Shown here: positions 8,108 to 17,101 of the stretch, piece after piece
Layout of the letters: each line of letters starts with the position of its first letter
Position numbering within the stretch: position 1 is the stretch's first letter
Origin: Spirochaetia bacterium
Lineage (GTDB): Bacteria > Spirochaetota > Spirochaetia > Treponematales > Treponemataceae
Direction of reading: 5' to 3'
DNA length: 64,000 bases
Assembly (NCBI GenBank): GCA_900769325.1
Contig: CAAGGF010000077.1
Coordinates: 49,531 to 113,530, forward strand
Made by a program: the position numbers and the translations under genes
The notes under the pieces: model-generated
Database searches by the model: none
Seen by the model: only the letters and a program-made list of their open reading frames with translations
Told to the model about the DNA's origin: nothing

Positions 8108-9261
8108 TTCAACCCCGCAAGAGCACTGCGGGCTTTGTTGATAACTTCATCAGAATAATCGTAATATGTAACAGACAAAAGAGAATCAAATGCATTTTTA
8201 TCACCAATTGCTCCGAGTGCAGAAATTAATGCAAGGACAATTTCTTCCTCGACATCAGCATCATTTTCTTTCTGTCTGTTTAATTCTATAAGATAATCAG
8301 AAAAAAGGCTTACAGCTTTTATTGGAACTGTCTCTGAAACTGCTTCTATCACAATGCAGAAGTCAGAGGCTTTCATAATTCCGTTTGTGTATTCATTTTT
8401 TGCAAGATTGTAAAAATTTAAGATTGTGGAAGAACCTCGTGTCCATTTACTTTCTGCAAGAAATTTCATCACATCAACCTGAAGCAAAATCAGCTCGTTC
8501 AAGGAAGAATTACCCTCTGTTATATATATACTCGCTGAAAGTATGTTTTCGGCAATCTGAGAACGAAAAACCTGCGTTTTTTTTTCATTTTGGACAATTG
8601 TCTCAAAAATAAAGCGCAAATCGGAAAGATCTCCTGTAGAAATTATGTCTGTAATGTCTTTAACTGAATTGTCCGAAAGTTTTACGATTGCTTCTTTTAA
8701 CTCTGGCTTAAAACTTTTCCATGAATCATCGCGGTATTTTTTAAAAAGAATTTTAAAAGTTTTTTCGTCTCCGATTTCACCTGAAGCAGAAATGAGGGCT
8801 TTGTAAAAATCCTGAGAAAAATTCTGAAAATCGTCAGATAAAAATGAATTTAATAATTCAACGAAGGCAAAAGAATTTAAAGTTCCTGAAGAAATTTTAT
8901 TTAAAACAGCAATCCGTACATTTTCATCAGAAAAAGAATTAAAAATATTAAAGATTTTTTGTGAAAATTCAGATTTTTCAGTTTGGGAAAGAGAATCTGT
9001 ATAATTAGACGGAACTGAAAGAATGGACAAAAGGCAAAGTGCATCTAAATCACGGTCATCTTCAAGAATTGTTTTATTCTGAAGGCAAAAATCGATTGCC
9101 ATCAATGAAATTTGAACGCTTTCTTCCTGGGAAGCATTCCTTACTGAAGAAATTTTATCCTGAATATTTCCGCGGATAAACTGCTTTAAATTTTTAGAAC
9201 TTTGAGAAAAACAAAAACTGTACAAAAAAAATGCTGAAATGAAAATTACGATTTTTTTCAT
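8101..9261 (-). CDS. Secreted HEAT-repeat-like protein
   Basis: The protein (386 residues) has a signal peptide (MKKIVIFISAFFLYSFCFS). The mature part is almost all alpha-helical with repeated units of the type 'ALISASGEIGDEKTFKILF' and, at the C-terminus, 'ALISALGAIGDKNAFDSLL'. These two copies align well and are typical of HEAT repeats. Such solenoids are protein-binding scaffolds, here presumably in the periplasm. GGAGG lies upstream of the ATG, which overlaps the PilZ-gene stop by 4 bases. The partner is unknown. I see no catalytic motif. Confidence 0.75.
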   Translation of the reverse strand: MKKIVIFISAFFLYSFCFSQSSKNLKQFIRGNIQDKISSVRNASQEESVQISLMAIDFCLQNKTILEDDRDLDALCLLSILSVPSNYTDSLSQTEKSEFSQKIFNIFNSFSDENVRIAVLNKISSGTLNSFAFVELLNSFLSDDFQNFSQDFYKALISASGEIGDEKTFKILFKKYRDDSWKSFKPELKEAIVKLSDNSVKDITDIISTGDLSDLRFIFETIVQNEKKTQVFRSQIAENILSASIYITEGNSSLNELILLQVDVMKFLAESKWTRGSSTILNFYNLAKNEYTNGIMKASDFCIVIEAVSETVPIKAVSLFSDYLIELNRQKENDADVEEEIVLALISALGAIGDKNAFDSLLSVTYYDYSDEVINKARSALAGLKW

Positions 9262-10478
9262 AAATCCTCCGGAATTTCTTGAAGTGAAAGGTCTTTTTCA
9301 TATTCGTTGTCTGAAGATGCTGTTTCCTCTGGAAAATTATCCTGACTTAAATCAAAATCCGTTTTTTCATCCAGAGAATTATCCTGAGAATAAAGACTTT
9401 CGTCTTGAGATTCTTCCTGTAAAGATGGTGCCGGAGAAGATTCTTCGTCTTTGTCGACTAAAGCCTGTGCTTCAAAAATGTCTTTTTCGGTTTGAGGAAG
9501 AATTTTATATACATAACTTAAAATGTAGTTACGCATCACAGAATCGATGTGAATACATTCAAAATGAAGCCTGGACTGATTTAAACTCTGATTATATTCT
9601 ACAGTGCGCACAATTCCGAACATTACGATTAAACGGTTTTCAAGCTGGAACTGAATTTTTATCTGAAGATTTGAAAGTCCTTTCCCGGCAATCCTGATTA
9701 ATGCACCTTTTTCTGAAATATCTTCGATTTTGCATCTGTAACCGCCGCTGTTTTCTATGGCATTGTAGTCAACAGTTTTTGACCTTATGATATAAAGCAT
9801 TCCGTTTATGTCGCATTTTGCTCTGATTGCGTTTCTTTTTTGGGTTCTTATTAGGTTTGAAGAATGTTTTAAGAAGATTGCTGCTTTTCCAAGAAAAATA
9901 CCGCAGCCCTGAACGCTTGTATCAAAAACATAACGGGCATCTTCTTTTCGCCAGAGATAGACGCTAACAGACTGATTTACCCAATCTTTTCCTTCTACGA
10001 TAATCTGATCTTTTTGAGTCGGAAGTTTTATAATCAAATCGTGTCCGTTGCTTAAAATTTCTGAATAAAAAACGCCTTTTCCCGGCAAAATAATCCTTAA
10101 TTTTTGCCCTGCATCAAGCGATTTTGTAGATTCAAGACCGCGTTTTTTATCTTCTACGCTGTCAATTTTTGCTTTAAAATCGTATAATTTTGAAAGAATT
10201 TTTTGCGTGTTTGAATAATTTATGGTGTCGTCAACTTCCGCAGAATTTTTGATGTCGGAAATACATTGTGTAAGGACATCAGCCGAAAGATAAATAGAAA
10301 CTGGGTTTGAAAGTTCACATCGTTTTGCTGTAGTCCACAGAAGTTTAATTTCTGAAAGGCTAAAGCCGAAATCCATTCCTTTTAAAATAAATTCGATTTG
10401 GCGGTGAAAAATATGAGAAAGTTTAAAAAGACCAAAAAAAATTGCACATAAAATCAGAAAACCAACGATAAACCACAT
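9258..10478 (-). CDS. PilZ-domain c-di-GMP receptor, membrane-anchored, YcgR-like
   Basis: The protein has one N-terminal membrane segment (about 1-20), a helical region, a YcgR-type N-domain (about 120-210) and a PilZ domain (about 210-340). Both c-di-GMP-binding motifs are intact: RxxxR as RNAIR (about 215-219) and DxSxxG as DISEKG (about 253-258). It should bind c-di-GMP. In related bacteria such proteins adjust flagellar motility or virulence. A Ser/Asp/Glu-rich tail of about 65 residues follows. I prefer the ATG at 10478; a TTG at 10490 would add four residues and lies just after a TATATT hexamer. It is the first gene of the operon that runs down to the pseudouridine synthases. Confidence 0.88.
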   Translation of the reverse strand: MWFIVGFLILCAIFFGLFKLSHIFHRQIEFILKGMDFGFSLSEIKLLWTTAKRCELSNPVSIYLSADVLTQCISDIKNSAEVDDTINYSNTQKILSKLYDFKAKIDSVEDKKRGLESTKSLDAGQKLRIILPGKGVFYSEILSNGHDLIIKLPTQKDQIIVEGKDWVNQSVSVYLWRKEDARYVFDTSVQGCGIFLGKAAIFLKHSSNLIRTQKRNAIRAKCDINGMLYIIRSKTVDYNAIENSGGYRCKIEDISEKGALIRIAGKGLSNLQIKIQFQLENRLIVMFGIVRTVEYNQSLNQSRLHFECIHIDSVMRNYILSYVYKILPQTEKDIFEAQALVDKDEESSPAPSLQEESQDESLYSQDNSLDEKTDFDLSQDNFPEETASSDNEYEKDLSLQEIPEDL

Positions 10479-10510
10479 ATTAACAATCAACCTAAAATAT
10501 ACTATTATTT

Positions 10511-10516
10511 TATCAT
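10511..10516 (+). promoter_or_regulatory. Candidate -10 box for the CPBP gene (leaderless start)
   Basis: TATCAT ends 6 bases before the ATG at 10523, with no Shine-Dalgarno sequence. The -35 region is weak (TCAACC at 18-base spacing), so this call rests on the spacing pattern shared with other unit-heading genes in the window. Confidence 0.45.
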
Positions 10517-10522
10517 CATTTT

Positions 10523-11182
10523 ATGAAAAATCACAGTCTTTTAATAAATTTAATTATATTTTTTTTAGTTTTATTCTTTTTTGTGATTCCGCCGGCATTT
10601 TTTCCTTCTAAAGCGGTTGAAACAATTTCTTTTCCAATTACAAATCTTGTTCTTTTTTTGTTTTCGATTTTTCTGTTTTATTTTACATCAGGAAAAGAAA
10701 AAGATTTTAAAAATCCAAAAAAAAATAAAGGCCGACTTTTTAAATTGATTTTAAATGCAGCTCTTTGTTTTGCATCTCTTTTTGCACTTGGAATGATTTT
10801 TAATTTCCTTTCCTTTCAATTTTCACAAAAAAAAGCAGGAATCTGTCTTCCAGAAACAAAAAAAGAATTTTTTTACATTACCCTATCTTTTTTATTTTCT
10901 GCATTTTACGAGGAAATTTTATACAGACTTTACATTCCGGAACAAATTAAAACTTTTTTTCACGGAACAAAAAAGTACATCACAGTTTTTTTAATTTCAG
11001 AAATTCCGTCTTTGCTTTTTTTTGCACTCGCTCACAAATACAACGGAATTTTTGCTGTCCTTAATGCAGGTTTTGCATACATAATTTTAAGATTTTTCTA
11101 TAAAAAAACAGATAATATTTTTGTAAATGTCGCATCTCATTTTTTTTACAATCTTACGATGCTTTTTCTTAGCTTGATTTAA
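10523..11182 (+). CDS. CPBP-family intramembrane metalloprotease
   Basis: CPBP (Abi/CAAX) proteases cleave within membranes using conserved Glu and His residues. The diagnostic motif EEILYR (Glu130, Glu131, Arg135) lies in a hydrophobic segment. A His at about 171 (FALAHKYN) and a final His206/Asn210 pair (SHFFYN) complete the active site. Five or six membrane segments are visible in 219 residues. The gene is alone on the plus strand, divergent from the PilZ gene and convergent with the DUF4340 gene, whose stop is 3 bases away. Substrates cannot be inferred. Confidence 0.87.
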   Translation: MKNHSLLINLIIFFLVLFFFVIPPAFFPSKAVETISFPITNLVLFLFSIFLFYFTSGKEKDFKNPKKNKGRLFKLILNAALCFASLFALGMIFNFLSFQFSQKKAGICLPETKKEFFYITLSFLFSAFYEEILYRLYIPEQIKTFFHGTKKYITVFLISEIPSLLFFALAHKYNGIFAVLNAGFAYIILRFFYKKTDNIFVNVASHFFYNLTMLFLSLI

Positions 11183-11184
11183 GT

Positions 11185-12075
11185 TCAGGTTAAAAGTTGC
11201 AAAACTGTTTCAAAAGTCCAGTTTGAAATTAAAACGGAATAATTGTAATCATCATTTTTTTCACCTGTAATGTATTCAACGGAATAATCGGTTTTTGAAT
11301 AAGGCTTTATTAAAACTGAAAAAATTTCACCGCCTGAAAGTTCAACTTTAAAAGAGATAACGCAATTGTTATTATTTTTTGCATTTAAAACCTGTCCGTG
11401 GCGTAAATCAGAAAGTTTTGAAATTATTTCAGTTTCAGTTCCGTTAAGATTTTTTTTCTTTCCAGGAAAAATATTGTAAGTTTGTGAATTATAGGAAACT
11501 TCAAGCCTCTCTATTTCAAAAGGTGATGGCGTAAACGATTTTGGAATAAGGTACGGGTCAATCCAGAATCTTATTTCCGTGTGAAAAATTTCGTCGATGT
11601 TAAAATCAGTCTTTAAAATCTTTTTCTCTAATGACTTGTCGTTGAATTCTTTAAAAAATACAAAACGGTTGAGTCCTGAAAAATCGGAATTTCCAAATAA
11701 AAATTCATTTCTAGTTCCGTCTGAATTTAAAATTTTTATGCAGTACGAAAGATTTTCATCGATTCCGAAAACAGATTTTTCATTTTTTTCAGAATCGTAA
11801 ATTTCAGTTGCAGTTCTTTTTGAAGAAAATTTTTCCAAAACATTTTCAATAATTTTAGTTTCTATGGGAAAAATTGTGTAATCGCTTACGCCTTTAAAAA
11901 CGCCGGAAGAATCGAAAATTGTTAATGAAGATTTTCCGCGCACAATTTCAATTTCAGAAATCTCTTTCGATGAAAAAGAAAATTTCTTTTCATTCTGTTT
12001 TGAAAAATCGACAAAACTTAATGCGTAAAATAAAATAAGAAAAAAAGCTAAAGCCGGAAGAATAAATTTTTTCAT
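11185..12075 (-). CDS. DUF4340-type protein of a Gld-like ABC system
   Basis: The 296-residue protein has one N-terminal membrane anchor (about 5-23) and a beta-rich extracytoplasmic region. The segments ISEIEIVRGKSSLTIFDSSG, then FGIDENLSYCIKILNSDG, then FLFGNSDFSGLNRFVFF follow the pattern of DUF4340 domains, which commonly accompany GldFG-type ABC transporters. A GGAG site lies upstream of the ATG, 4 bases after the preceding gene. It is the last gene of the rnz-ABC unit. It probably works with the two ABC proteins at the inner membrane, but no substrate is evident. Confidence 0.72.
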   Translation of the reverse strand: MKKFILPALAFFLILFYALSFVDFSKQNEKKFSFSSKEISEIEIVRGKSSLTIFDSSGVFKGVSDYTIFPIETKIIENVLEKFSSKRTATEIYDSEKNEKSVFGIDENLSYCIKILNSDGTRNEFLFGNSDFSGLNRFVFFKEFNDKSLEKKILKTDFNIDEIFHTEIRFWIDPYLIPKSFTPSPFEIERLEVSYNSQTYNIFPGKKKNLNGTETEIISKLSDLRHGQVLNAKNNNNCVISFKVELSGGEIFSVLIKPYSKTDYSVEYITGEKNDDYNYSVLISNWTFETVLQLLT

Positions 12076-12079
12076 CTTT

Positions 12080-14353
12080 TTAAAAATCTCCGTAAAATTT
12101 TATGATTTTCCGCCTGATTTTCTTTGAAACGAAAAATAAAACTATAAACATAACAGGAATCAGCAAAAACGAATAAAAAAGAATGATATTTTTCGCACGG
12201 ATAAAATCAGATTCGTCCTTGACTTTATAAAAACTCTGAAGATTTGGCGAAAAAGATTTTTCTTTTAAAGATGCAATTTCTTCTTCGCCGTTTAATTTTA
12301 AAAGCGAAGTCAGCATAAAATCGAGGTTTCTAAGCGGATTTGAATCGTTTCCGATGTAGCCCAGCATTAAATCTGCACAAAAAAGAGGATCTGTAACAAG
12401 CAGAAACTGAACAAAAGATTCTTCTTTTTTGGAATAAAGAGGCTTTACATTCCCTGAAAAAAATGCTGCAACTGGAAAATTTTTCTGAAGCGATTTTTTG
12501 GGATTAAAACCGTTTTCCTCAAGTTTAAAGGCGTTTACTTCAAAAAGATTTTCAGGATTTTCAAAATCTGCATCTACTAAATAACTTAAATTGCTTGAAT
12601 ACAAAAGAGGAAAAGCATTTTCAGGCAAAGTCAACGCAGCAGGCCAGAAAAGCGTGAGCCCTGAAAGAGCATTCTCCTGCGGAAGAATTTCAAGCCAGAA
12701 CGGATAATTTAACTGCTTTATGTAATTTTGTGCAGGCGAACCGTCTAAATTTGTATAACTTTGCATAGTAATTCTAGCACACGAAACATCATTTAAAAGT
12801 GCAGAAGAAAAATAAAGTCCGTAAGATTCAATCATATCAGTTAAATTTTTTGATTTTACCTCAGAAATATGCCAGTCGTTTTCAAAATCAACATTATACG
12901 GATTTAAAGCGAAAAAAACTTTGTTTCCGTCTGAAAGATATGATTCAATGTCGCGGCAATTTTTTTGTGAAAAATTTTCTTCACCCAGAACTAAAGTTAA
13001 AGGCGATTTTGAAAGATTTTCGTAAAAATTTTCATCTGCAGGCGAAATATTTTTTACAGTAAAATCGTTTTCTTCAAGAAAAGAATTTAAATACGAATAA
13101 TATTCAAAAAAATCAAAAGGAAGAGCCTGTACAATATTCAAAACACGCTCTTTTTTATGTGAAAGTTCAAGGATTTTCAGCATAAGATTGTATTCCAAAT
13201 CTTCACTAGTAAAAACAAATGGAATGATTTTCCAATTTCCACCTTTTTCAATTACAAGCGAAGAATAAACATCGATAAATTCTGTTTTGTTGTGAGTTTT
13301 TCTTTGAATCTGACGCGGATAAATCCCATAACTTTTTAATAGCGAATCCTGTTTTGTTTCGTCAGGAAAAATGATTTTTAAGTTTATGTTTTTATTCCGT
13401 GAAAATTCAACAAGAAAATCTTCGATTCTTTTAAAATCCGGGTACAAAGATTTTAAAACTGGAGAAATAAAATATGAAATTTCGATTTTTTCGGTGAACG
13501 AATTTAAGACTTCTTTTGAATATTCTGATACTGTATATTTTTTTTGACTTGTCAAATCTTTTCTTACATAATATCTTGTCGAATTTAAAAAGCCGAAAAT
13601 TAAAATCAGAAAAATAAAGACAAACTGCACTTTTGATTCTTTAAAAAAAACTTTTCCGCATTTTTTAAGTTTTGAAAAAAGTGCAAGAAGAATGAAAAAT
13701 AAAGTCAAAAACAGAAAATAAAAGACATCACGCGAATCTAAAATTCCCTTGGAAGCAGAATCAAAGTGCCATGAAAAACTAAGGAATTTAAAAAACGAAG
13801 ACAAAAAATTATTCTGCAGAAAAGAAAGTGCAAAAATGTATGAAAAATTTATAACAAAAAGAAAAACAACTGAAAGAATCAGAGCCTGAAGTGATTTTTC
13901 AAAAAGTTCAAAAATGAAAATTGAAAACGAAACTGCAAGGGAAAAATATAAAAAAATGAAAAAGAATCCTGAAAAATACTGTGCAAAATCGACAGAACCA
14001 AACTGAAGCAAAAAAAGCGGAAAAATTAAAAGCGGACTTGATGCAACAAAAAGTTCAGTGAGAATTGAAAAAAATGATGAAAGAATTTTTTCCCCTTGTG
14101 AAAACGGAAGCGACAGGTCTTTTTCTGAATAAGAATCGAATGTAAAAAGAGGAATTAAAATCACTGAAAAATACGAAATGAAATTAAAAAGAAGCGACAG
14201 ATCCGTTGAGCCGTTTTGGGTGAAAAAATTTCCTGAAATAAAAAATCCTGAAAAACAAAAGATATTCAAAACCAAACTAGTCAGGTAAAAAAAGGGATTT
14301 ATAAATGCCCTGTAAACTAAATATTTAAAATATGAAAAATTCATAAAAATCAC
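12080..14353 (-). CDS. Fused ABC-2 permease and GldG-like substrate domain
   Basis: This 757-residue protein joins two modules often encoded separately. Residues 1 to about 240 hold roughly six membrane segments of an ABC-2 type permease (GldF-like). After a further membrane segment near 245-260 comes a large extracytoplasmic region of GldG type, with KIEISYFISPVLKSL near its start. A final membrane helix lies near 725-745. Its start overlaps the ATP-binding protein gene by 4 bases, and a DUF4340 gene follows after 4 bases. Gld systems support gliding in Bacteroidota, but homologues occur widely in non-gliding bacteria, so a gliding role is not implied here. Confidence 0.8.
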   Translation of the reverse strand: MIFMNFSYFKYLVYRAFINPFFYLTSLVLNIFCFSGFFISGNFFTQNGSTDLSLLFNFISYFSVILIPLFTFDSYSEKDLSLPFSQGEKILSSFFSILTELFVASSPLLIFPLFLLQFGSVDFAQYFSGFFFIFLYFSLAVSFSIFIFELFEKSLQALILSVVFLFVINFSYIFALSFLQNNFLSSFFKFLSFSWHFDSASKGILDSRDVFYFLFLTLFFILLALFSKLKKCGKVFFKESKVQFVFIFLILIFGFLNSTRYYVRKDLTSQKKYTVSEYSKEVLNSFTEKIEISYFISPVLKSLYPDFKRIEDFLVEFSRNKNINLKIIFPDETKQDSLLKSYGIYPRQIQRKTHNKTEFIDVYSSLVIEKGGNWKIIPFVFTSEDLEYNLMLKILELSHKKERVLNIVQALPFDFFEYYSYLNSFLEENDFTVKNISPADENFYENLSKSPLTLVLGEENFSQKNCRDIESYLSDGNKVFFALNPYNVDFENDWHISEVKSKNLTDMIESYGLYFSSALLNDVSCARITMQSYTNLDGSPAQNYIKQLNYPFWLEILPQENALSGLTLFWPAALTLPENAFPLLYSSNLSYLVDADFENPENLFEVNAFKLEENGFNPKKSLQKNFPVAAFFSGNVKPLYSKKEESFVQFLLVTDPLFCADLMLGYIGNDSNPLRNLDFMLTSLLKLNGEEEIASLKEKSFSPNLQSFYKVKDESDFIRAKNIILFYSFLLIPVMFIVLFFVSKKIRRKIIKFYGDF

Positions 14354-15087
14354 TTTCCTTCTGATGTAAGTTTTATAAACGCATCTTCAATATTTTTAGA
14401 TTCTGTCTTTAAAAGAATATCCTCTTCGCTTCCTGAAATTAAAATTTTTCCTTTATGTAAAATATAAATTTTATCTGCAAGCGAATGAACTTCCTGCATG
14501 ATGTGCGTTGAAAGAAGAATCGTTTTTTCTTTTGAGAGTTTTTTTATTAACGAGCGGAACTGAATTATTTGAGCCGGGTCAAGCCCGTTTACAGATTCAT
14601 CGTAAATAAGATTTTCAGGATTACAAATCAAGGATCTTGCAAACATAACTCTCTGTTTAAAGCCTTTACTTAGCGAGGAGATTTTTTTTGAAAGAATTTC
14701 TAGTATTTCGCAATCAGAAACGATTTTTTTTAAATTTTTTTTAAACTGTTCATTTGAAAGGCCGTGCATTTTTGCGTATAAAAAAAGGTATTCTGAAACA
14801 TAAAGTTTTTCAGGTAAATCTGAAATTTCAGGGATATAGCCTGAAGTTAAAAGTGCTTTTTGTCTTTGCAAAGAAACATCATAAAAATTTAAAGAAGAAT
14901 CACTTAAAAGAATTTTCCCGGATGTCGGATAATGTTCGCCTGCAATTGCTTTTATTAAAGTAGATTTTCCGGCACCGTTTAAGCCTAAAATGCAAGTTAC
15001 ACCTTTATCTGCTTCAAGAAAAATGTTTTTTACCGCGAAATCTTTTTCACCGTTGTATTTTTTGGAAAAATCAATCAATTTTATCAT
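14350..15087 (-). CDS. ABC transporter ATP-binding protein (GldA-like)
   Basis: All ATPase motifs are present: Walker A GLNGAGKST (about 35-43), ABC signature LSKGFKQ, Walker B NLIYDES with catalytic Glu, a D-loop (NGLDP) and the switch His in LLSTHIMQEV. The length of 245 is typical for ABC-2 exporters. It overlaps the fused permease gene by 4 bases and follows rnz by 8 bases. It should energise the downstream GldFG-like membrane protein. The cargo is unknown. Confidence 0.9.
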   Translation of the reverse strand: MIKLIDFSKKYNGEKDFAVKNIFLEADKGVTCILGLNGAGKSTLIKAIAGEHYPTSGKILLSDSSLNFYDVSLQRQKALLTSGYIPEISDLPEKLYVSEYLFLYAKMHGLSNEQFKKNLKKIVSDCEILEILSKKISSLSKGFKQRVMFARSLICNPENLIYDESVNGLDPAQIIQFRSLIKKLSKEKTILLSTHIMQEVHSLADKIYILHKGKILISGSEEDILLKTESKNIEDAFIKLTSEGK

Positions 15088-15095
15088 TTGAAAGC

Positions 15096-16022
15096 CTAAT
15101 CAATATACGGAATATCAATGCACATTCTGTCTTTTGCAAGTTCTGATGCAGGATAAATTTCACGCGCCTGAAGAAGCAGTTTTTCTAATTCTTTGTCGTT
15201 GTATCTTGGACTGTAATGAATCATATACATTCTCAAAGAATTTGAATCCCTTGCAATTATGGCTGCTTCACTTGCTGTCATGTGTTTTTTTTCTTTTGCC
15301 TGATCGATAAGATCATTTTCAAACATTGCTTCACAGACTAAAAGATCTGAACCGTAGACTTCTTTTGCGATGGAAGGTTTGTAAAGCGTGTCGGTTACAA
15401 AACTGAATTTTCTGCCGCTTCGTTTTTTACCCATTACATCTTCGGGGAAAACTGTTTTTCCGTCTGAAGAAGTGACAGACATTCCTTTTTGAAGTTTTCC
15501 CCACAAAGGACCTACAGGAACATTTAAAAGCTGTGCTTTTTCGGGATTAAATTCTCCAGGACGGTCTAGTTCTTCTAAAGTGTAGCCGACGCAAGTTTTT
15601 GTATGGTCTAAAGGAAAGGCTCTTATGTAAAATCCGTCACCTTCATAAACTGTACAGGGAGCTGAAATTTCTTTTACTTCTATTGGATAATTTATATACA
15701 TATCAAGAACTTTTCGGCTTGTTTCGATATATTCTTTTATTTTTGGAGGCCCGAAAATGAATAAAGGTTCAGTGCGTTCAACCTGAGCGTTAAGCATTAA
15801 AATTCCGGGAAGTCCTGTAACATGATCTGCATGAGTGTGGGAGACAAAAATTGCATTTATTTTTTTCCATTTTAGATTAAGACGCCTTAAGCTTACTTGA
15901 GTGCCTTCTCCGCCGTCAAATAAAAACAAATCTCCGTCGCGCCTTAGAAGGACAGAAGTTAAATGCCTGTAAGGAAGAGGCATCATTCCGCCGCAACCTA
16001 AAATAAATGCTTCCATATTCAT
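15096..16022 (-). CDS. rnz: Ribonuclease Z (tRNA 3'-processing endonuclease)
   Basis: RNase Z is a zinc-dependent beta-lactamase-fold enzyme that cuts tRNA precursors after the discriminator base. That suits this genome, since the tRNA-Leu gene here lacks an encoded CCA. The metal-binding motif SHTHADHVTG is at about 61-70. Further ligands lie in FPLDHTKT, FVTDT, CEAMF, KKHMTASEAA and MIHYSPRY. The length of 308 is normal for the short bacterial form. The ATG at 16022 has no Shine-Dalgarno sequence; a good promoter ends 8 bases upstream, so the message is predicted leaderless. An ATG two codons downstream is possible. Confidence 0.94.
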   Translation of the reverse strand: MNMEAFILGCGGMMPLPYRHLTSVLLRRDGDLFLFDGGEGTQVSLRRLNLKWKKINAIFVSHTHADHVTGLPGILMLNAQVERTEPLFIFGPPKIKEYIETSRKVLDMYINYPIEVKEISAPCTVYEGDGFYIRAFPLDHTKTCVGYTLEELDRPGEFNPEKAQLLNVPVGPLWGKLQKGMSVTSSDGKTVFPEDVMGKKRSGRKFSFVTDTLYKPSIAKEVYGSDLLVCEAMFENDLIDQAKEKKHMTASEAAIIARDSNSLRMYMIHYSPRYNDKELEKLLLQAREIYPASELAKDRMCIDIPYID

Positions 16023-16030
16023 ATTTTTTG

Positions 16031-16059
16031 ATATTACATGAAAAACAAAATCTTCTCAA
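16031..16059 (-). promoter_or_regulatory. Promoter of rnz, positioned for a leaderless transcript
   Basis: On the minus strand TTGAGA (16054-16059) and TAATAT (16031-16036) are 17 bases apart. The -10 ends 8 bases before the rnz ATG, so transcription should begin within one or two bases of the start codon. Confidence 0.65.
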
Positions 16060-16082
16060 GGAGGAAAAAAAACTGTTTTAAG

Positions 16083-16982
16083 TTAAAGATTTTTCCAGAT
16101 GTCAAAAAATTCAAGGGCAAACTGCTGAATATTATTAAACCATTTTTGCTGAATTTGAAGGAAAGTCTTTCCAAGATAGCGGTAATGCCAGCATTCCCAG
16201 CGGTAACCTGTAACATCTTCATAGCCTTTAGGAAATGAAAGCGACCAGCCGTATTTGTGTGCGTTTTCAGAAAGCCAGATGCCTTCTTTTGTATTTATAA
16301 AAGAATCTTCAATATTCCCGAAATCGATTGCACATCCTGCCTGATGCTGGCTTGTTCCAGGCCGTGCACTTTCCCGTTCAGCTTCTTCAAGACCGTCAAC
16401 TTTTACCCAATAGGAAAAAAGAGAATCCTGATATTCATAAGAACGGTATGTTGAGCTTACGGTTAAAGAAATTCCGTCGTTTAATGCAGAGCGTGAAAGT
16501 TCTTTTAACGCTTCTTCAGCTTCTTTTCTAAGGGATAGATTTTTTTTTGAAATTTTGTAAAGACTGTTTTCTTTTAAAGGAATCAGATTTTTTGGCACAT
16601 AATCAGAAGATAAAAAATGTTTTTTGTCTACAAGATAAAAAAGCGAAATGTCGTCAACTGAATTTTTTTCTTCTTGAAGAAGAAGATTTAAATCTTTTAT
16701 GAAATCTTCGTACTCGTCTATTTTAATTTTTACTTCTTCTTTAAAACGGTCTGACATCTGTGAAAAAACATATTCAATTTTTGAAAATTCGGGATTCATT
16801 TTATTTTCTGATTTGTTAAAACTTTCATTGTTTTGTAAAGAAGACATTTGAACGGATTTTTTTTGATTTTCAAGATAAGAAACTTTTATATTGGAAACTT
16901 CTTTTTTTGAACATGAAACAAAAATAAAAAGGAACGGTAAAAGTAAAAAAAATTTTTGAAAAAAATCGACTGAACATTTCAT
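16083..16982 (-). CDS. VanY-type D-alanyl-D-alanine carboxypeptidase lipoprotein
   Basis: This peptidoglycan-trimming zinc peptidase removes terminal D-Ala from stem peptides. The signature SQHQAGCAIDF provides the His and Asp zinc ligands, and GYRWECWHYRY provides the catalytic Glu and third ligand. The N-terminus is a lipoprotein signal with lipobox FVSC, so the enzyme is membrane-tethered. A helical region of about 130 residues separates the lipid anchor from the catalytic domain. I choose the ATG at 16982 because a promoter ends 7 bases before it. The longer reading frame opens with a TTG at 17018 that lies inside the -35 hexamer. Confidence 0.88.
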   Translation of the reverse strand: MKCSVDFFQKFFLLLPFLFIFVSCSKKEVSNIKVSYLENQKKSVQMSSLQNNESFNKSENKMNPEFSKIEYVFSQMSDRFKEEVKIKIDEYEDFIKDLNLLLQEEKNSVDDISLFYLVDKKHFLSSDYVPKNLIPLKENSLYKISKKNLSLRKEAEEALKELSRSALNDGISLTVSSTYRSYEYQDSLFSYWVKVDGLEEAERESARPGTSQHQAGCAIDFGNIEDSFINTKEGIWLSENAHKYGWSLSFPKGYEDVTGYRWECWHYRYLGKTFLQIQQKWFNNIQQFALEFFDIWKNL

Positions 16983-16989
16983 AGTAAAA

Positions 16990-17018
16990 AAAATACAGCG
17001 AAAACGATTTTTTTTCAA
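16990..17018 (-). promoter_or_regulatory. Promoter of the VanY gene, positioned for a leaderless transcript
   Basis: TTGAAA (17013-17018) and TATTTT (16990-16995) on the minus strand are 17 bases apart. The -10 ends 7 bases before the ATG at 16982. No Shine-Dalgarno sequence is present. Confidence 0.65.
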
Positions 17019-17089
17019 TGGAGGTTGTCAGGTAGAAAATTAATTTCACAAAATTCAAATTCAGTAAATGCAAAAAGCCTCTTTTATGA

Positions 17090-17095
17090 TATAAT
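17090..17095 (+). promoter_or_regulatory. Consensus -10 box 6 bases before a methyltransferase ATG
   Basis: TATAAT is followed by AAAAAT and then the ATG at 17102. No good -35 is seen (best ATGCAA at 16-base spacing). The spacing predicts that transcription starts at the A of the start codon. Confidence 0.6.
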
Positions 17096-17101
17096 AAAAA
17101 T

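Noticed and set aside
9239..9697. A 152-codon plus-strand frame
   Set aside because: It is antisense to the PilZ gene, which has clear domain motifs. The composition of the shadow frame is not protein-like.
16058..16085. Plus-strand AAGGAGG, a perfect Shine-Dalgarno sequence, near 16058
   Set aside because: No start codon with a usable frame follows; the next frame stops at once. The region is explained by the rnz promoter on the minus strand.
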